Assembly: GCA_032164245.1 (NCBI GenBank)
Contig: JAVMKO010000007.1
Location: forward strand, 4,297,871 to 4,361,870
From: Sternotherus odoratus
Lineage: Eukaryota; Chordata; Testudines; Kinosternidae
Direction: 5' to 3'
Length of the DNA stretch: 64,000 nucleotides
The translations under genes were made by a program, and so were the position numbers. Under the pieces are notes generated by a model, which ran no database searches, was not told the DNA's origin, and was given only the letters and a program-made list of their open reading frames with translations. This document shows positions 9,431 through 19,768 of this stretch, one piece after another (the first letter of the stretch is position 1; each line of letters begins with the position of its first letter).

Positions 9431-10743
9431 TGGGGTGTTGTGATGGCCAAGAGTATAACTTGGTTAAAAAAGAACAACCAAGATGGCTGGGGATACACCC
9501 CCATGCTTGGGATGACCCTAATCTCAGACTGCCAGAAGCTGGGAGGGGAAGACAGAGGTGGATCACTCTTAAGAGCAAGTCTACACTGGCAGAGTTATAG
9601 TGTCGGCGTTACAACATGCTCAGAGAGTGCTAAAGGGAAACCGCTGTTGTGTGTTCACTCTGTAGCTGCCTGTGTAATAGCGTGTTCACACTTGCGGCAT
9701 TTGCAGTGGCATTCGGAGCGGTGCACTCCGGGTTGCTGTCGCACAGAGCCCCTCTTTCTCTTCTGCCGCTAAGACTTGTTGGAAGGCAGAGTGGGTCGCG
9801 TCTCATCCTGGGTCCTATTCCAATGACCCGTGATGCATGGCTTCGAATCCCAGTAATCCCTGTGCTTCTCTTCCCCGTTTGGCGACATCTTTCAATGGTT
9901 TGTGTACTGCATGCCCTGCCTCTTCAGGCTGCAGGAATAGTTCACAAGCTATTGGCCAGTATGCTGCTCGCTCTGACCAACAGGTCACGAGTGGCACAGG
10001 AGTTATTCCTTAAGCTACAAAGGAAAGAGGAGTGTGACATTGATCTCGCCATGCGTAGTAGCTACGACACGAGATTGGTATGTCATTCACAGAAGTGCTG
10101 ACCACAGTGGAACACTGCTTTTGGGCTCAGGAAACAAGCACTGAGTGGTGGGATCACATTGTGATGCACCTCTGGGATGACAAGCAGCGACTGCAGACCT
10201 TTGCATGAGGAAAGCCATATTCATGGGACTGTGTGATGAGCTTGCCTCAGTCCTGGATGGACACGAGAATGAGAGCTGCCTTGGAGAAGCGTGCGGCGAT
10301 TGCATGGTGGATGCTGGCAACTCCAGACTGCTACCGATTGATCGCTAGTCAGTTTGGAATGGGAAAGTCTATCGTTGGACTCGTGTTGTTGGAAGTGTGA
10401 GGGGCCCTTAATCGCATCCTGCTCCGAAAGACCATGACTCGGGGCAACGTGTGTGACTTTGTGAATGACTTTGCACAAATGGGCTTCCCTAACTGCAGAG
10501 GCGCGATAGATGGCACGCATATTCCAATTCTGGCACCAGACCACCTAGCCACTGAGTACATTAATCGCAAGGGGTATTTCTCAATGGTTCTCCAGGCACT
10601 TGTGGATCACCACGGGCATTTCACGGACATTAACACAGGCAGGTCTGAAAAGGTGCATGACACATGCATCTTTTGGAACACTGGCCTGTTCAGGAAGCTG
10701 CAATCAGAGACTTTTCTTCTCGGACCAGAAGATCACCCTAGGG

Positions 10744-12089
10744 CAGGGGTGTCAAACTCAATTGCACAGGGGGCCAAAACTCAAAACTCGCGGGCCGAAC
10801 AGTATAACCATTTATTTAACAGACTAAATATTTATGTTTTTAACCATTAATATGAACCAAAATACAGGATATCATTCCAAAATAAATACATTTCAACTTA
10901 AAATATTTTGCTCTTCATAAAAAAATATCCTGTCAATACAATACATTCAAAATCTGTGGTGTGGGGGAGCGGTGTGGGGGAGAGATCGGGCTGGGTGGGT
11001 CAGGTGGGGGGGGGAAGGAGAGCGCGGCGGCAGCGGCGGCGTCGGGGGGGTAAAGGAGAGCGCGGCGGCAGCGGTGGCGGGGGGGGAACGGAGAGCGCGG
11101 CGGCAGCGGTGGCGGGGGGGGAACGGAGAGCGCGGCGGCAGCGGGGGGGAACGGAGAGCGCGGCGGGGGGGAACGGAGAGCGCGGCGGCAGCGGGGGAAC
11201 GGAGAGCGCGGCGGCGGCGGGGGGGTAAAGGAGAGCGCGGCGGAAGCGGTGGCGGGGGGGAAAGGAGAGCGCGGCGGTGGCGGGGGGGGAACAGAGAGCG
11301 CGGCAGCAGCGGGGGAACGGAGAGCGCGGCGGCAGCGGTGGCGGGGGGGAACGGAGAGCGCGGCGGTGGCGGGGGGGACGGAGAGCGCGGCGGCAGCGGG
11401 GGAACGGAGAGCGCGGCGGCAGCGGCGGCGTCGGGGGGGTAAAGGAGAGCGCGGCGGAAGCGGTGGCGGGGGGAAAGGAGAGCGCGGCGGTGGCGGGGGG
11501 GGAACGGAGAGCGCGGCGGCAGCGGCGGCGGCAGGGGGGTAAAGGAGAGCGCGGCGGAAGCGGTGGCGGGGGGGAAAGGAGAGCGCGGCGGTGGCGGGGG
11601 GGAACAGAGAGCGCGGCGGCAGCGGGGGAACGGAGAGTGCGGCGGCAGCGGTGGCGGGGGGGGGGAACGGAGAGCGCGGCGGTGGCGGGGGGGGACGGAG
11701 AGCGCGGCGGCAGCGGGGGAACGGAGAGCGCGGCGGCAGCGGCGGCGTCGGGGGGGTAAAGGAGAGCGCGGCGGAAGCGGTGGCGGGAGGGGGAAAGGAG
11801 AGCGCGGCGGTGGCGGGGGGGAATGGAGAGCGCGGCGGCAGCGGTGGCGGGGGGGGGAAAGGAGAGCGCGGCGGCAGCGGGGGGGGGAGAGGAGAGCGCG
11901 GCGGCGGGGGGGGGAGGAGAGCGCGGCGGCGGCGGGGTGGGGGCCTATTATATGGCTCTCTGAGCCAAAAAGGTTCCCGACCCCTGTCACAGGGCCATTA
12001 AAAACAGATATATAAAACGATTTCGCGGGCCGGATATAATTGTATGGCGGGCCGGATGTGGCCCGCGGGCCTTGAGTTTGACACATGTG
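10744..12089. mobile_element. hAT non-autonomous element inside the Harbinger transposase
   Basis: Ends are CAGGGGTGTCAAACTCAA and TTGAGTTTGACACATGTG, good inverted termini. A perfect 8-bp target duplication CCCTAGGG flanks it (10736-10743 and 12090-12097), diagnostic of hAT. Next to the ends lie GGGCCAAAACTC and GCGGGCCGGATGTGGCCCG. Near 11950 a second hAT terminus (GAGCCAAAAAGGTTCCCGAC, then CCCTG) indicates another nested or composite copy. The middle is the minisatellite at 10985-11945. Confidence 0.85.
10985..11945. repeat. G-rich minisatellite with higher-order structure
   Basis: About 950 bp built from variants of GGAGAGCGCGGCGGCAGCGG separated by G runs of 5-10. The marker TAAAGGAGAG recurs at 11051, 11226, 11440, 11540 and 11757 (spacings 175, 214, 100, 217), showing duplicated multi-unit blocks. 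All three plus frames and some minus frames stay open because the unit lacks stop codons; these are not genes. Confidence 0.9.
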
Positions 12090-12409
12090 CCCTAGGGGAA
12101 GTTGAAATGCTCATCGTGATCCTGAGAGACCTTGCCGTAATGATGTGGCTTATGAAGCCATGCATGGGGCAACTTGACAGCAGCAAAGAGCGGTTCAACC
12201 CCAGGCTGAGGAAGTGCAGAATGATTGTTGAGTGTGCTTTTGGCCATTTAAAAGCCCGCTGGCGATGCCTCTATTGGAAACTGGACCTGGATGATTACAG
12301 TATTCCTATGATTATAGCTGCACGCTCTACGCTCCATAATATTTGTGAAGGGGAAGGGCTAAAGCTTCACTCAGAGCTGGACCGCAGGGGCTCAGCACCT
12401 GGAGGCTGA

Positions 12410-12910
12410 GTTCAAACAGCCAGGGACCAGGGCTATTGGAGGGGCATAACACGGGGCCATAAGGCAGCAATTTGAAGCTGAAAGCCACTAATATTTGTTA
12501 ATCTGCTAGGGAGTGCAGTGCTTATAGTGCTAGGAGGTGATTGCACATGATGCAGTATGTGGGTTTACATAATTGTATGTTGCTTTACAGGGGCTCTTTG
12601 CTTTCAGTTAATAGAATAAAGGTTGATTTCAAACCAACACAATTCTTTTATTAAAAGACAACAACTGAAGGAGAAAGTCAAACAAAAAAACCCATCAGCA
12701 GCGAGAGGGATGGAGGAAGGGGATGTTCCAGGAGGAGGAGGGATTCCAGGACAGCTAAATATTTGTGTATGTCCAGGGATCATATCCAACCTTCTCCTTT
12801 GGAGCACAATGCAACGAGTACTGTACTTCAACAGGGTCAAACTGCGGAGGGATGGGTGTTGAGGGTAGTGGGAGTCCACAGTGCTGGATTGTGATGGGGA
12901 AAGGAGTGGA
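12410..12910. other. Harbinger interior between transposase and SINE
   Basis: Transposon-derived sequence without an intact gene. An AATAAA at 12613-12618 may be the old transposase poly(A) signal. Confidence 0.4.
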
Positions 12911-13095
12911 GAGTGGAGCCAGTGGTTTGAGCATTGGCTTGCTAAACCCAGGGTTGTAAGTTCAATCCTTGAGCGGGCCATTTAGGGATCTGGGGCAGAA
13001 ATCTGTGTGTGAAAGTGTGGCCTGCATTGTGCAGGAGGTCAGACTAGATGATCATAATAGTCCCTTCTGACCTTTAATGTCTATGATTCTATGAC
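12911..13095 (+). repeat. tRNA-derived SINE (tortoise/Cry type), full-length-like
   Basis: A tRNA-like head has an A-box region (GCCAGTGGTTTGAGCATTGG) and a B box in AGTTCAATCC (12959-12968). The body GGGCCATTTAGGGATCTGGG follows. The CR1-like tail reads GGAGGTCAGACTAGATGATC, then CTATGATTCTATGA. This is the classic turtle SINE architecture. Confidence 0.85.
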
Positions 13096-13197
13096 AAAAC
13101 TATGTTGACGGTGTATGGGAGGGGTACATGGGAAAGAGTTTTGCCACAGCGGCTGCAGGCCTGCTTTCTGCAACGCTCCTGCCCGCAACAGCTCGCT

Positions 13198-13821
13198 TCA
13201 GCGGTTCCCAAAATTAGATCCACTTACCAGGGGCCTCCTCTTCTGTTTGTGCTTCACCAAGATTTGACAGCTGTATCTGGCTAGCCTCCTACAGAGTAGA
13301 AAAGAGCTCTTGGCTGCACGCATCTCTAACCTTGAGTCAGCCTTTGCCTCTGGGTCCCCCTTCTCCTTCATCTCCTTGTCAAGATTTCCTCCTCCAGGCT
13401 TGGTCCACTCTTGACTGGCATGTGAGCCACTGAAGTATCCACAGGAGCCTTCGCAGTGGAGGTGGGGGTCACCACCGAGTATCGCATCCTGCTCTTTGTA
13501 GAACCAGCAGCTTGTGGGCGCGGCACCAAAGTGGTGGTTTGTCTCCTGCACCTTGTGGTAGGCGTTCCACAGCTCCTTTACTTTGACCCTGCATTGCACT
13601 ATGACCCGATCATGGCTGCTTTCTGTCCTGCATCGTGAAATCTGTTCATAGGTATAATAATTCCTATGGCTGGAGCGCAGCTGGGACTGCATAGCCTCCT
13701 CTCCCCAAATGCTGATGAGATCCAGCTCGGTATTGCTCCAAGCGGGGGATCGCCTGATGCACAGAGCAGGCATGGCCACCTGGAAAGATGTGCTGAGACC
13801 ACTGCACGCATCATTGAGCAA
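13198..13821 (-). pseudogene. Harbinger-associated Myb/SANT-like (MSANTD-type) protein
   Basis: A 207-codon open frame on minus. Residues about 29-105 form a Myb/SANT-like DNA-binding domain: PAWSNTELDLISIWGEEA, then NYYTYEQISR and VQCRVKVKELWNAYHKVQE with WFYKEQDAILGG after it. Harbinger elements need such a partner to bring the transposase to the element ends. The frame lies in the same transposon as the transposase on the other strand. It may be intact over its length but has no sign of host recruitment; I class it as transposon-derived. Confidence 0.75.
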
Positions 13822-14378
13822 GCAGGAAGGGGATTATCAAAATTCCAAAGGAATGTATGGGGTGGGGTTGACGGTTGGTTACCTGTGGGCAGGGCAGTAG
13901 AGTTCAAACCTATGACCAGAGAGGTGAGAAGAGGCATTGTGGGCCACTTCCTGGAGGCCAATCGCAGTGCTGTAGTCAACCATGGTGTCTACACTGTAGC
14001 CACAGTGCAGAAAGCTGTATGCCTTTCGTCCGAGTGGGTTTTTTACAATGCTACAACTGTGCAGTTTCTGTGCACTAAGTGGCTGGGCAGTGTGTACTCT
14101 TCAGGAGTTACAATGCAAAAAGCTGCTTTACTGTGCAGAAACTTGCCAGTTCTGTTCCATACACTTGGTACTGGCCACTGTTGGAGACAGGCTACTGGGA
14201 TAGATGGACCATTGGTCTGACCCAGTGTGACTGTTCTGATGTTTTCAAGTGAGGAAGACTGACAAGGATCATGAAAAGGTTTACTGCCTAGTAGCTGGTT
14301 TAATAAATTATTCAAAAGTATTCCTAATATTTTTAGCAAATGTCTGTATGTGTATTAATCATTAAGTAATTGTAGGGT

Positions 14379-14506
14379 GCGCTCTCTCTCTCTCTCTGCT
14401 GCTCATTAGGGCTGTCAATTTATTGCAGTTAACTCGCATGATTAAGTAAAAAAAATAATTGCAGTTTTAGTTACACTGTTAAACAATAGAATACCAATTG
14501 AAATGT
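14379..14506. repeat. Segment duplicated at 19582-19707 (hAT end plus flank)
   Basis: A CT-rich tract, TGCTGCTCATT, and the hAT terminus TAGGGCTGTCAATTTATTGC onward are repeated almost without change 5.2 kb downstream, including the sequence outside the transposon terminus. Confidence 0.85.
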
Positions 14507-14805
14507 ATTACATTTTTTAGATGTTTTTCTACAGTTTCAAATATATTGATTACACTTTCAATACAGAATATAAACTGTACAGTGCTCACTTTATATTTTT
14601 TATTACAAATATTTGTACTGTATAAATGATTAAAGAATAGTATTTTTTCAATTTACTCATACAAGTATTGTAGTACAGTCTTTTTACCATGGAAGTGCAA
14701 CTTACAAATGTAGGGTTTTTTGTTTGTTTGTTACATAACTGCACTCAAAAACAAAACAATGTAAAACTTTAGAGCCTACAAGTCCACTCAGTCCTACTTC
14801 TTGTT

Positions 14806-15125
14806 TAGCTAAGACAAACAAATTTGTTTACATTAATGGGAGATAATGCTACCCACTTCTTATTTACAATGTCCCCCGAAAGTGAAAACAGGCATTCGTG
14901 TGGCACTTCTGTAGCCAGCGTTGCAAGGTATTTATGTGCCAGAGATGCTAAACATTCATATGCCCCTTCATTCTTCGGCCACCATTCCAGAGGACACGCT
15001 TCCATGCTGATGATGCTCATTAAAAATAATAACGCGTCAATTAAATTTGTGACTGTACTCTTAGGGGGAGAATTGTACGTCTCCTGCTCTGTTTTACCCG
15101 TATTCTGCATATATTTCATGTTGTT
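14806..15125 (-). pseudogene. hAT transposase C-terminal fragment (left half)
   Basis: Minus-strand reading gives MEACPLEWWPKNEGAYECLA, then LAHKYLATLATEVPHECLFS and LSGDIVNKK, the hAT C-terminal dimerisation motif (LEWW ... YLA ... P ... ER-like ... FS..G). Only the C-terminal part is present. Confidence 0.8.
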
Positions 15126-15134
15126 ATAGCAGTC

Positions 15135-15650
15135 TTGGATGATGACCCAGCACATGTTCATTTTAAGAAAACTTTCACTGCAGATGTGACTAAACGCAAA
15201 GAAGGTACCAGTGTGAGATTTCTAAAGATAGCTACAGCACTTGACCCAAGGTTTAAGAATCTGAAGTGCCTTTCAAAGTTTGAGAGAAACCAGGTGTGGA
15301 GCATGCTTTCAGACATCGTAAAAGAGCAACACTTCGATGTGGAAACTAAGAACCCAAAAGCAAAAATCAACCTTCTGCTGGTGGCATCTGACTCAGGTAA
15401 TGAAAAGGAGCATGCGTCGGTCTGCACTGCTTTGGACTGTTATCGAACAGAGCCCACCATCAGCATGGGCGCACGTCCTCTGGAATGGTGGTTAAAGACT
15501 GAAGGAAAATATTAATCTTTAGCACATCTGGCATGTAAATATCTTGCAATGCTAGCTACAACAGTGCCATGCGAACGCCTGTTCTCAGTTTCAGGTGACA
15601 TTGTAAACAAAAAGTGCAAAAATTATCTCCTGAAATAGTAAGTAAACTAG
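15135..15650 (+). pseudogene. hAT transposase C-terminal fragment (right half)
   Basis: An open frame to 15515 reads TALDPRFKNLKCLS, then ARPLEWWLKTEGKY, stop. Past the stop the frame continues SLAHLACKYLAMLATTVPCE, then RLFSVSGDIVNKK. It is longer at its N-side than the left copy and ends in the same dimerisation motif. Stops break it. Confidence 0.85.
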
Positions 15651-16000
15651 TTTGTCTGAGTGGTTGGTGAGCAAGAAGTAGGACTGAGTGGACTTGTAGG
15701 CTCTAAAGTTTTACATTGTTTTATTTTTCAATGCAGTTATTTTTTTGATAATTCTACATTTTAAGTTCAACTTTCATGGAAAAGAGATTGCATTACAGTA
15801 CTTAGTATTTTTCAATTCGCCTAATACATTTCTTTTGTTTTTACAGTGCAAATATTTGTAATAAAAATAAAGTGAGCACTGTGCACTTTATATTATGCTG
15901 TAATTGAAATCAATATATTTGAAAATGTAGAAAACAGCCAAAATATTTAAATAAATGGTATTCTGTTATAATAAATGCAATTCATCTTTTTAATTGCTTG

Positions 16001-16860
16001 GTAGCCTCACTGTTTGTTCCTACATTTAGAGTTTTTGATCCCATAGCTCTGAGGTTGAACTGTTCTGTCTTTTCAGAAAAGAGTGTTACACACCCTGACT
16101 ATGCTTTAGGAGAGATAAAATGAAGTGAAAGAAAAAGTGGAGGGTTTAGAATAGTATAGAATTATACATATTACCTCTGCATTTCCTACCGCCAACCCCT
16201 CACACACCTTGTCTGTTACTTACACAGTGTTACTGTCTCCAAACATCGAATGTAGCTCCTCCTGACAGATCAAGTGTGTTTTTACTTTATCGCACCACCG
16301 AGTGACATACCCAGGTTCTATCCTTCGGACTAGAGTGGGTTATTCAATTCTTCCCCTTTGGCCCACTGAGTGCACAGAAGAGGGATGATTTGGAGGATTC
16401 CTGGCTTCTCTCCCCCCTTTGAGAAAGGAACAGAGAGAAGGGTGAGGATTGCAGAAAAAGCTCAAAGAGAGTTATGGGGGGATGACAGAGGGAAAAAGTG
16501 GGGAGAGAGGTACACAGGAGAGTAGGAAAATAAAGAAAATAGCCTGGAAATAAAGAGGGAATGGAAGTGGAAAATGGAAGTCAGCTAGTAAGAAAGAAAT
16601 ACAGACACAGCCTGTGCAAGAACAGATGAGCAACTTCAAGTTCCTGCATCTGAGCACTATCTCTCAACCCATGTGGATGCACCACTTCTAGGGAGCAGAG
16701 TGTAATTCTGTCTCTGTGCTCATTCACTCCCTGGCCCCTCTTTTTGTACAATTGGTAAGGATGGCTGTTAGTGTCAGTTGTGGAGGTGGATTTGGCGATG
16801 TGCATGGTGGTCACTGTTACCGGTAGCTGCTGTGATATTACCAGCTCATTTCCAGAGGTT
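16001..16860 (+). other. THAP1: THAP1 intron 2, nothing recognised
   Basis: No exon, intact ORF or named repeat is visible. An AG-rich stretch occupies 16380-16580. Confidence 0.4.
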
Positions 16861-16864
16861 TTTA

Positions 16865-16975
16865 AATGACCACGAAAGCTTATGCTGAAATAAACTGGTT
16901 AGTCACTAAGGTGCCACAAGTCTTCATCGTCTTATTTACTGATACAGACCAACACGGTTGCTAATCTTAAACCAT
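16865..16975. repeat. Old interspersed repeat related to the foldback family
   Basis: Contains CGAAAGCTTATGCTGAAATA, then AACTGGTTAGTCACTAAGGT and GCCACAAGT, and ends with ACCAACACGGTTGCTA. A close relative is at 61805-61895, and the motifs (CGAAAGCTTATGC, GTTAGTC, GGTGCCAC) are shared with the foldback elements. Confidence 0.6.
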
Positions 16976-17576
16976 AGATAGTGGTAACTGTTACTCTCAG
17001 AGCTGGATTAAGGTTGATGATCTTGATGTTAAAGGCTGTTTATTTTAATCCCCGTTGCTGTTTTTCCTGGTAAGATCTTTGGGACAGAAACGTCTTTGGG
17101 TACAAGAAATGCTTTGAATTCGCCCATAATATGTTAGTGATGGATTACCAAGGGAGCAGGCCATGTATCCTGAGAAGCTCTTTTATGAAAGACTAGTGTA
17201 AAAGCCCGTGTACACAGGCCAACGGTAACTGCTCGCAGCCCCCCCACTTGCTCAGCTCCCTCCCCCCTCCAACATCCCCCCCACTTGCTCAGCTCTCGCC
17301 CCTCCCCCCTCCAACGGCCCCCCACTCGCTCAGCTCTCTCCCCCCTCCCCCCACTCCAATGGCCCCTCAGCCCCTCGTCATGTGCCCGACAGCCCAGCCC
17401 ACTCCCTCCCATCCCCCCAGCAGCATTCACTCCCTCCCCCCTCCGTTTGCTGACACCCGAAGTCCCCGTTACCCTCCCGGCCATTTTGTGCCGCCGAACT
17501 ACAACTCCCAGCATGCTGTGTGTCCGGGCCGTCTCTACTGCGCATGACGGCTTCGGACAAACTTCCTCTGGCCTTT

Positions 17577-17985
17577 TTTACCGTATTTTTCGGCGTATAA
17601 GATGCCTTTTTAACCCCCAAAAATAGCTTCAAAATTAGGGGGGGCGTCTTATACGCCGAATATTGGCTGGAGCTGGGGCGGCTGCAGGTGGCCCGGCGGG
17701 CGGGGCGGCGCTTCCCCCCCGAGCCCACCCGCATGTGTTGGGGCCGACGGGGAACGGGAGCAGCTCGGGCCCCGGGGCCCCTGGGAGCGCCCGCCCGCGC
17801 GGCGGGGACGGGAGAGCGGCACGCTCCCAGCAGCCCGCGGCGGGGACGGGAGAGTGGCGCGAAAAAAGCGGCGCTTTTTGTGTGGTGGTGTTTGGTTTTT
17901 TTTTTGTTTTTTTTTTCCCCCCCGGCTTTTTTATTTAAAAACTCGGGGGCGTCTTATACGCCGGAGCGTCCTATAGGACGAAAGG
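17577..17985. mobile_element. DNA element with ACCGTATTTTTCGGCGTATA end and GC-rich core
   Basis: Begins TTACCGTATTTTTCGGCGTA and carries GGGGCGTCTTATACGCCG twice (about 17640-17660 and 17945-17963), the inverse of the left end. The core (17690-17930) is GC-rich with a T-rich tract. A 29-bp stretch of the core (17790-17818) is identical to 38488-38516 in another element. Confidence 0.6.
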
Positions 17986-18574
17986 ATGCCATGTGCCATC
18001 AGCCAAAAACGGGAGACTAGAATTGGAGGATTCCAATTTCTGCAAGTCTAGTTGTCTGACAATTGTCAGATTGTCCCAAGTGCTTGTAAGGAGGGTGACT
18101 TGCTCACTGAGAGACACGCCTTCCCCTTGCAACTTCCCCACAAAGTGGGCTCTGAGAATTACAGTTAACTAGTACAAGTTTGACCTGGTCAAATGCTTGA
18201 GGCTAAAATGTGTGAGGCTAAAAGATACATTGTGACAAAAACATAGGTTCATTTTATCTGAGGCATGGGACTGGGATTGTGAGATTGAGGTTGTGCTAAT
18301 GTATACATGGGCACCTACAAGAAACTTTAAATCAACGCCAGAAGAAAAACTGACTTTCCAGTTACTCTGCTTAGTATTCTAGTCTATGCAGGAGCAATGT
18401 CTAGGCAGCAGATTAAAAACAGACACTAAATTAAATGGCTAGGATGTCTTGGATAGTGCTGGATTTCCATGGTCTACACATTGACCTAGATCTAATATAT
18501 AGATAATTTTTCTCAGGGCTGTGAAAAATTTTGCATCTTGTGTGACTAGCTAGGTAAACTTGATCCTCACTGTA

Positions 18575-18865
18575 GACCGGTGTGTGTGGGGGGAACTTTT
18601 TGGCCCGAGGGATTCAAAATTGTACAGGGGGTCAGGTTGGGAAGTCTGTGCCTCCCCAAACAGCCTGGCCCTGCCCCCCATCTGACCCCCACCCACTTCC
18701 TGCCTCCTGACTGCCCCTCTGAGAACCCCGACCCACCCAACCCCTCCCCCGCTCTTTGACCCTTGATCGCCCCCTCCAGAGATGACCCCCCCCATTGCCC
18801 CCACAGGATCCCACCTCCTATCTAAGCGCCCCAGCTCCTTGTCCCCTGACTGCCCCCCTCCTTTT
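18575..18865 (-). mobile_element. hAT-type element fragment
   Basis: GGGGAACTTTTTGGCCCGAG, then a C-rich interior with CTGGCCCTGCCCCCCATCTG, the complement of the interior of the elements at 2340-2590 and 40800-41145. The exact right end is unclear. Confidence 0.55.
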
Positions 18866-19581
18866 ACAAAATTGACTTCTAGCTCAATGCTTCTTTCACC
18901 GAGAAGTTCTTAGCTGATTTTGCGAGATACTGGTTTTGTTTACTGTTGTGTTTCAAGAGCACTGTTCTATGTAAGAATCCAAAGAGATGCAATACTGAAT
19001 GCTCTCTATGTGTTTGGGGCAGTCTTTGGATTTGTCTTCCCGCTGTTCATTACCTATTTTGGGGGGACGGGGGTGCATTCTATCTCTGCTAGATAAGTGC
19101 GCCAAGTGTTTCTAGGTTAAGGTGACTGACTGAGTTCTTGTAGCTGATAACCCGTCAACCATGTGGTGGAGTTAGACTGGGCAGTTTATAAGTGTTTTGA
19201 CAAAGTCTTCAGAAGTGACTAGAGATTTTGGTTGCCTCTATTTCTAGGTGTCTAATTTGAGACTTTTAAGAAGGTGGGTATTCAGCATTTCTGAAAGCCT
19301 TTAGGGTGGCTCAGACTGAGCAGTGAAAACCAAGGTCCCCCAAATCACTAGTCACTTTGGAAAATCTAGGCCATCAAACTTCATGAACAGAAACCAGGTA
19401 GGGTACTGAGGTCCCAAGCTGTTTGGGCAGGAAAACAGAGGCAGGATTAGCCTTAGCATATCGGGTGGCAGCTTCTAAGGGGGTTTCTGTGATCCCAGCC
19501 GTCACAGGGGGTTCTTATCACCTTCATTTACTAATGTTAGCTATACTCAGTGCATTGTCAGCTGGGTGCTGCAACTGTTGC
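18866..19581 (+). other. THAP1: THAP1 intron 2, nothing recognised
   Basis: Ordinary intronic sequence. The short frame at 19423-19650 is not supported by any homology I recognise. Confidence 0.4.
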
Positions 19582-19707
19582 GCGCTCTCTCTCTCTCTGC
19601 TGCTCATTAGGGCTGTCAATTTATTGCAGTTAACTCGCATGATTAAGTAAAAAAAATAATTGCAGTTTTAGTTACACTGTTAAACAGTAGAATACCAATT
19701 GAAATGT
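19582..19707. repeat. Second copy of the segment at 14379-14506
   Basis: Differs from the first copy by CT-tract length and one A/G change. It stops abruptly at GAAATGT, then unrelated sequence runs into THAP1 exon 3, whose first base is only 62 bp further on. Confidence 0.85.
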
Positions 19708-19768
19708 GGCAATTAGATATGCTGTTCACAAAACAGATTTAAATGTACTTTCTGTCTTGCTGTTTTAG

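Larger units (their letters stand above)
9920..12409 (+). pseudogene. Harbinger (DDE_Tnp_4 / HARBI1-like) transposase, disrupted
   Basis: Pieces of one transposase lie in order: LLASMLLALTNRSRVAQELF near 9950, SYDTRLV near 10060, a KSIVG stretch near 10360, and the DDE-region segment FPNCRGAIDGTHIPI at about 10480-10530 followed by YINRKGYFSMVLQAL. After the hAT insertion the C-terminal part resumes with LDSSKERFNPRL, ECAFGHLKARWRC and ARSTLHNICE, up to a stop near 12409. Frameshifts exist besides the insertion, and removing the hAT copy with one target repeat does not leave the two sides in one frame, so the gene was probably already decaying. Confidence 0.85.
9570..14150. mobile_element. 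PIF/Harbinger DNA transposon, interrupted by later insertions
   Basis: Left part begins AGTCTACACTGGCAGAGTTA; the right part carries GTGTCTACACTGTAGCC and mixed inverted motifs near 13990-14150. Exact ends are not certain. It carries the two genes expected for this superfamily: a DDE transposase on plus (about 9920-12409) and a Myb/SANT-like protein on minus (13198-13821). A hAT element (10744-12089) and a SINE (about 12911-13095) are inserted in it. Confidence 0.75.
14408..16000. mobile_element. hAT (ZBED-like) transposon arranged as an inverted dimer
   Basis: The left half (14408-15125) carries the transposase 3' end on minus and the right half (15130-16000) carries it on plus. Both halves contain the same landmarks in mirror order: AGTCCTACTTCTTG..., CTCTAAAGTTTTACATTGTT, and the AT-rich end with GAATACCAATTGAAATGTAT. 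The left end has the TAGGGCTGTCAA terminus; the right end is eroded near 16000. Confidence 0.8.
6020..19768 (+). other. THAP1: THAP1 intron 2, expanded by transposable elements
   Basis: A 13.7-kb intron from GTAATG at 6020 to TGTTTTAG at 19768. Most of it is repeat-derived and itemised separately: CR1, Harbinger, hAT, SINE, minisatellite and small MITEs. No host exon is visible inside it. Confidence 0.9.

Noticed and set aside
10908..12086. Many long overlapping ORFs on both strands (up to 379 codons)
   Set aside because: They read through the G-rich minisatellite, whose unit has no stop codons in several frames; products are Arg/Gly or Pro/Ser repeats.
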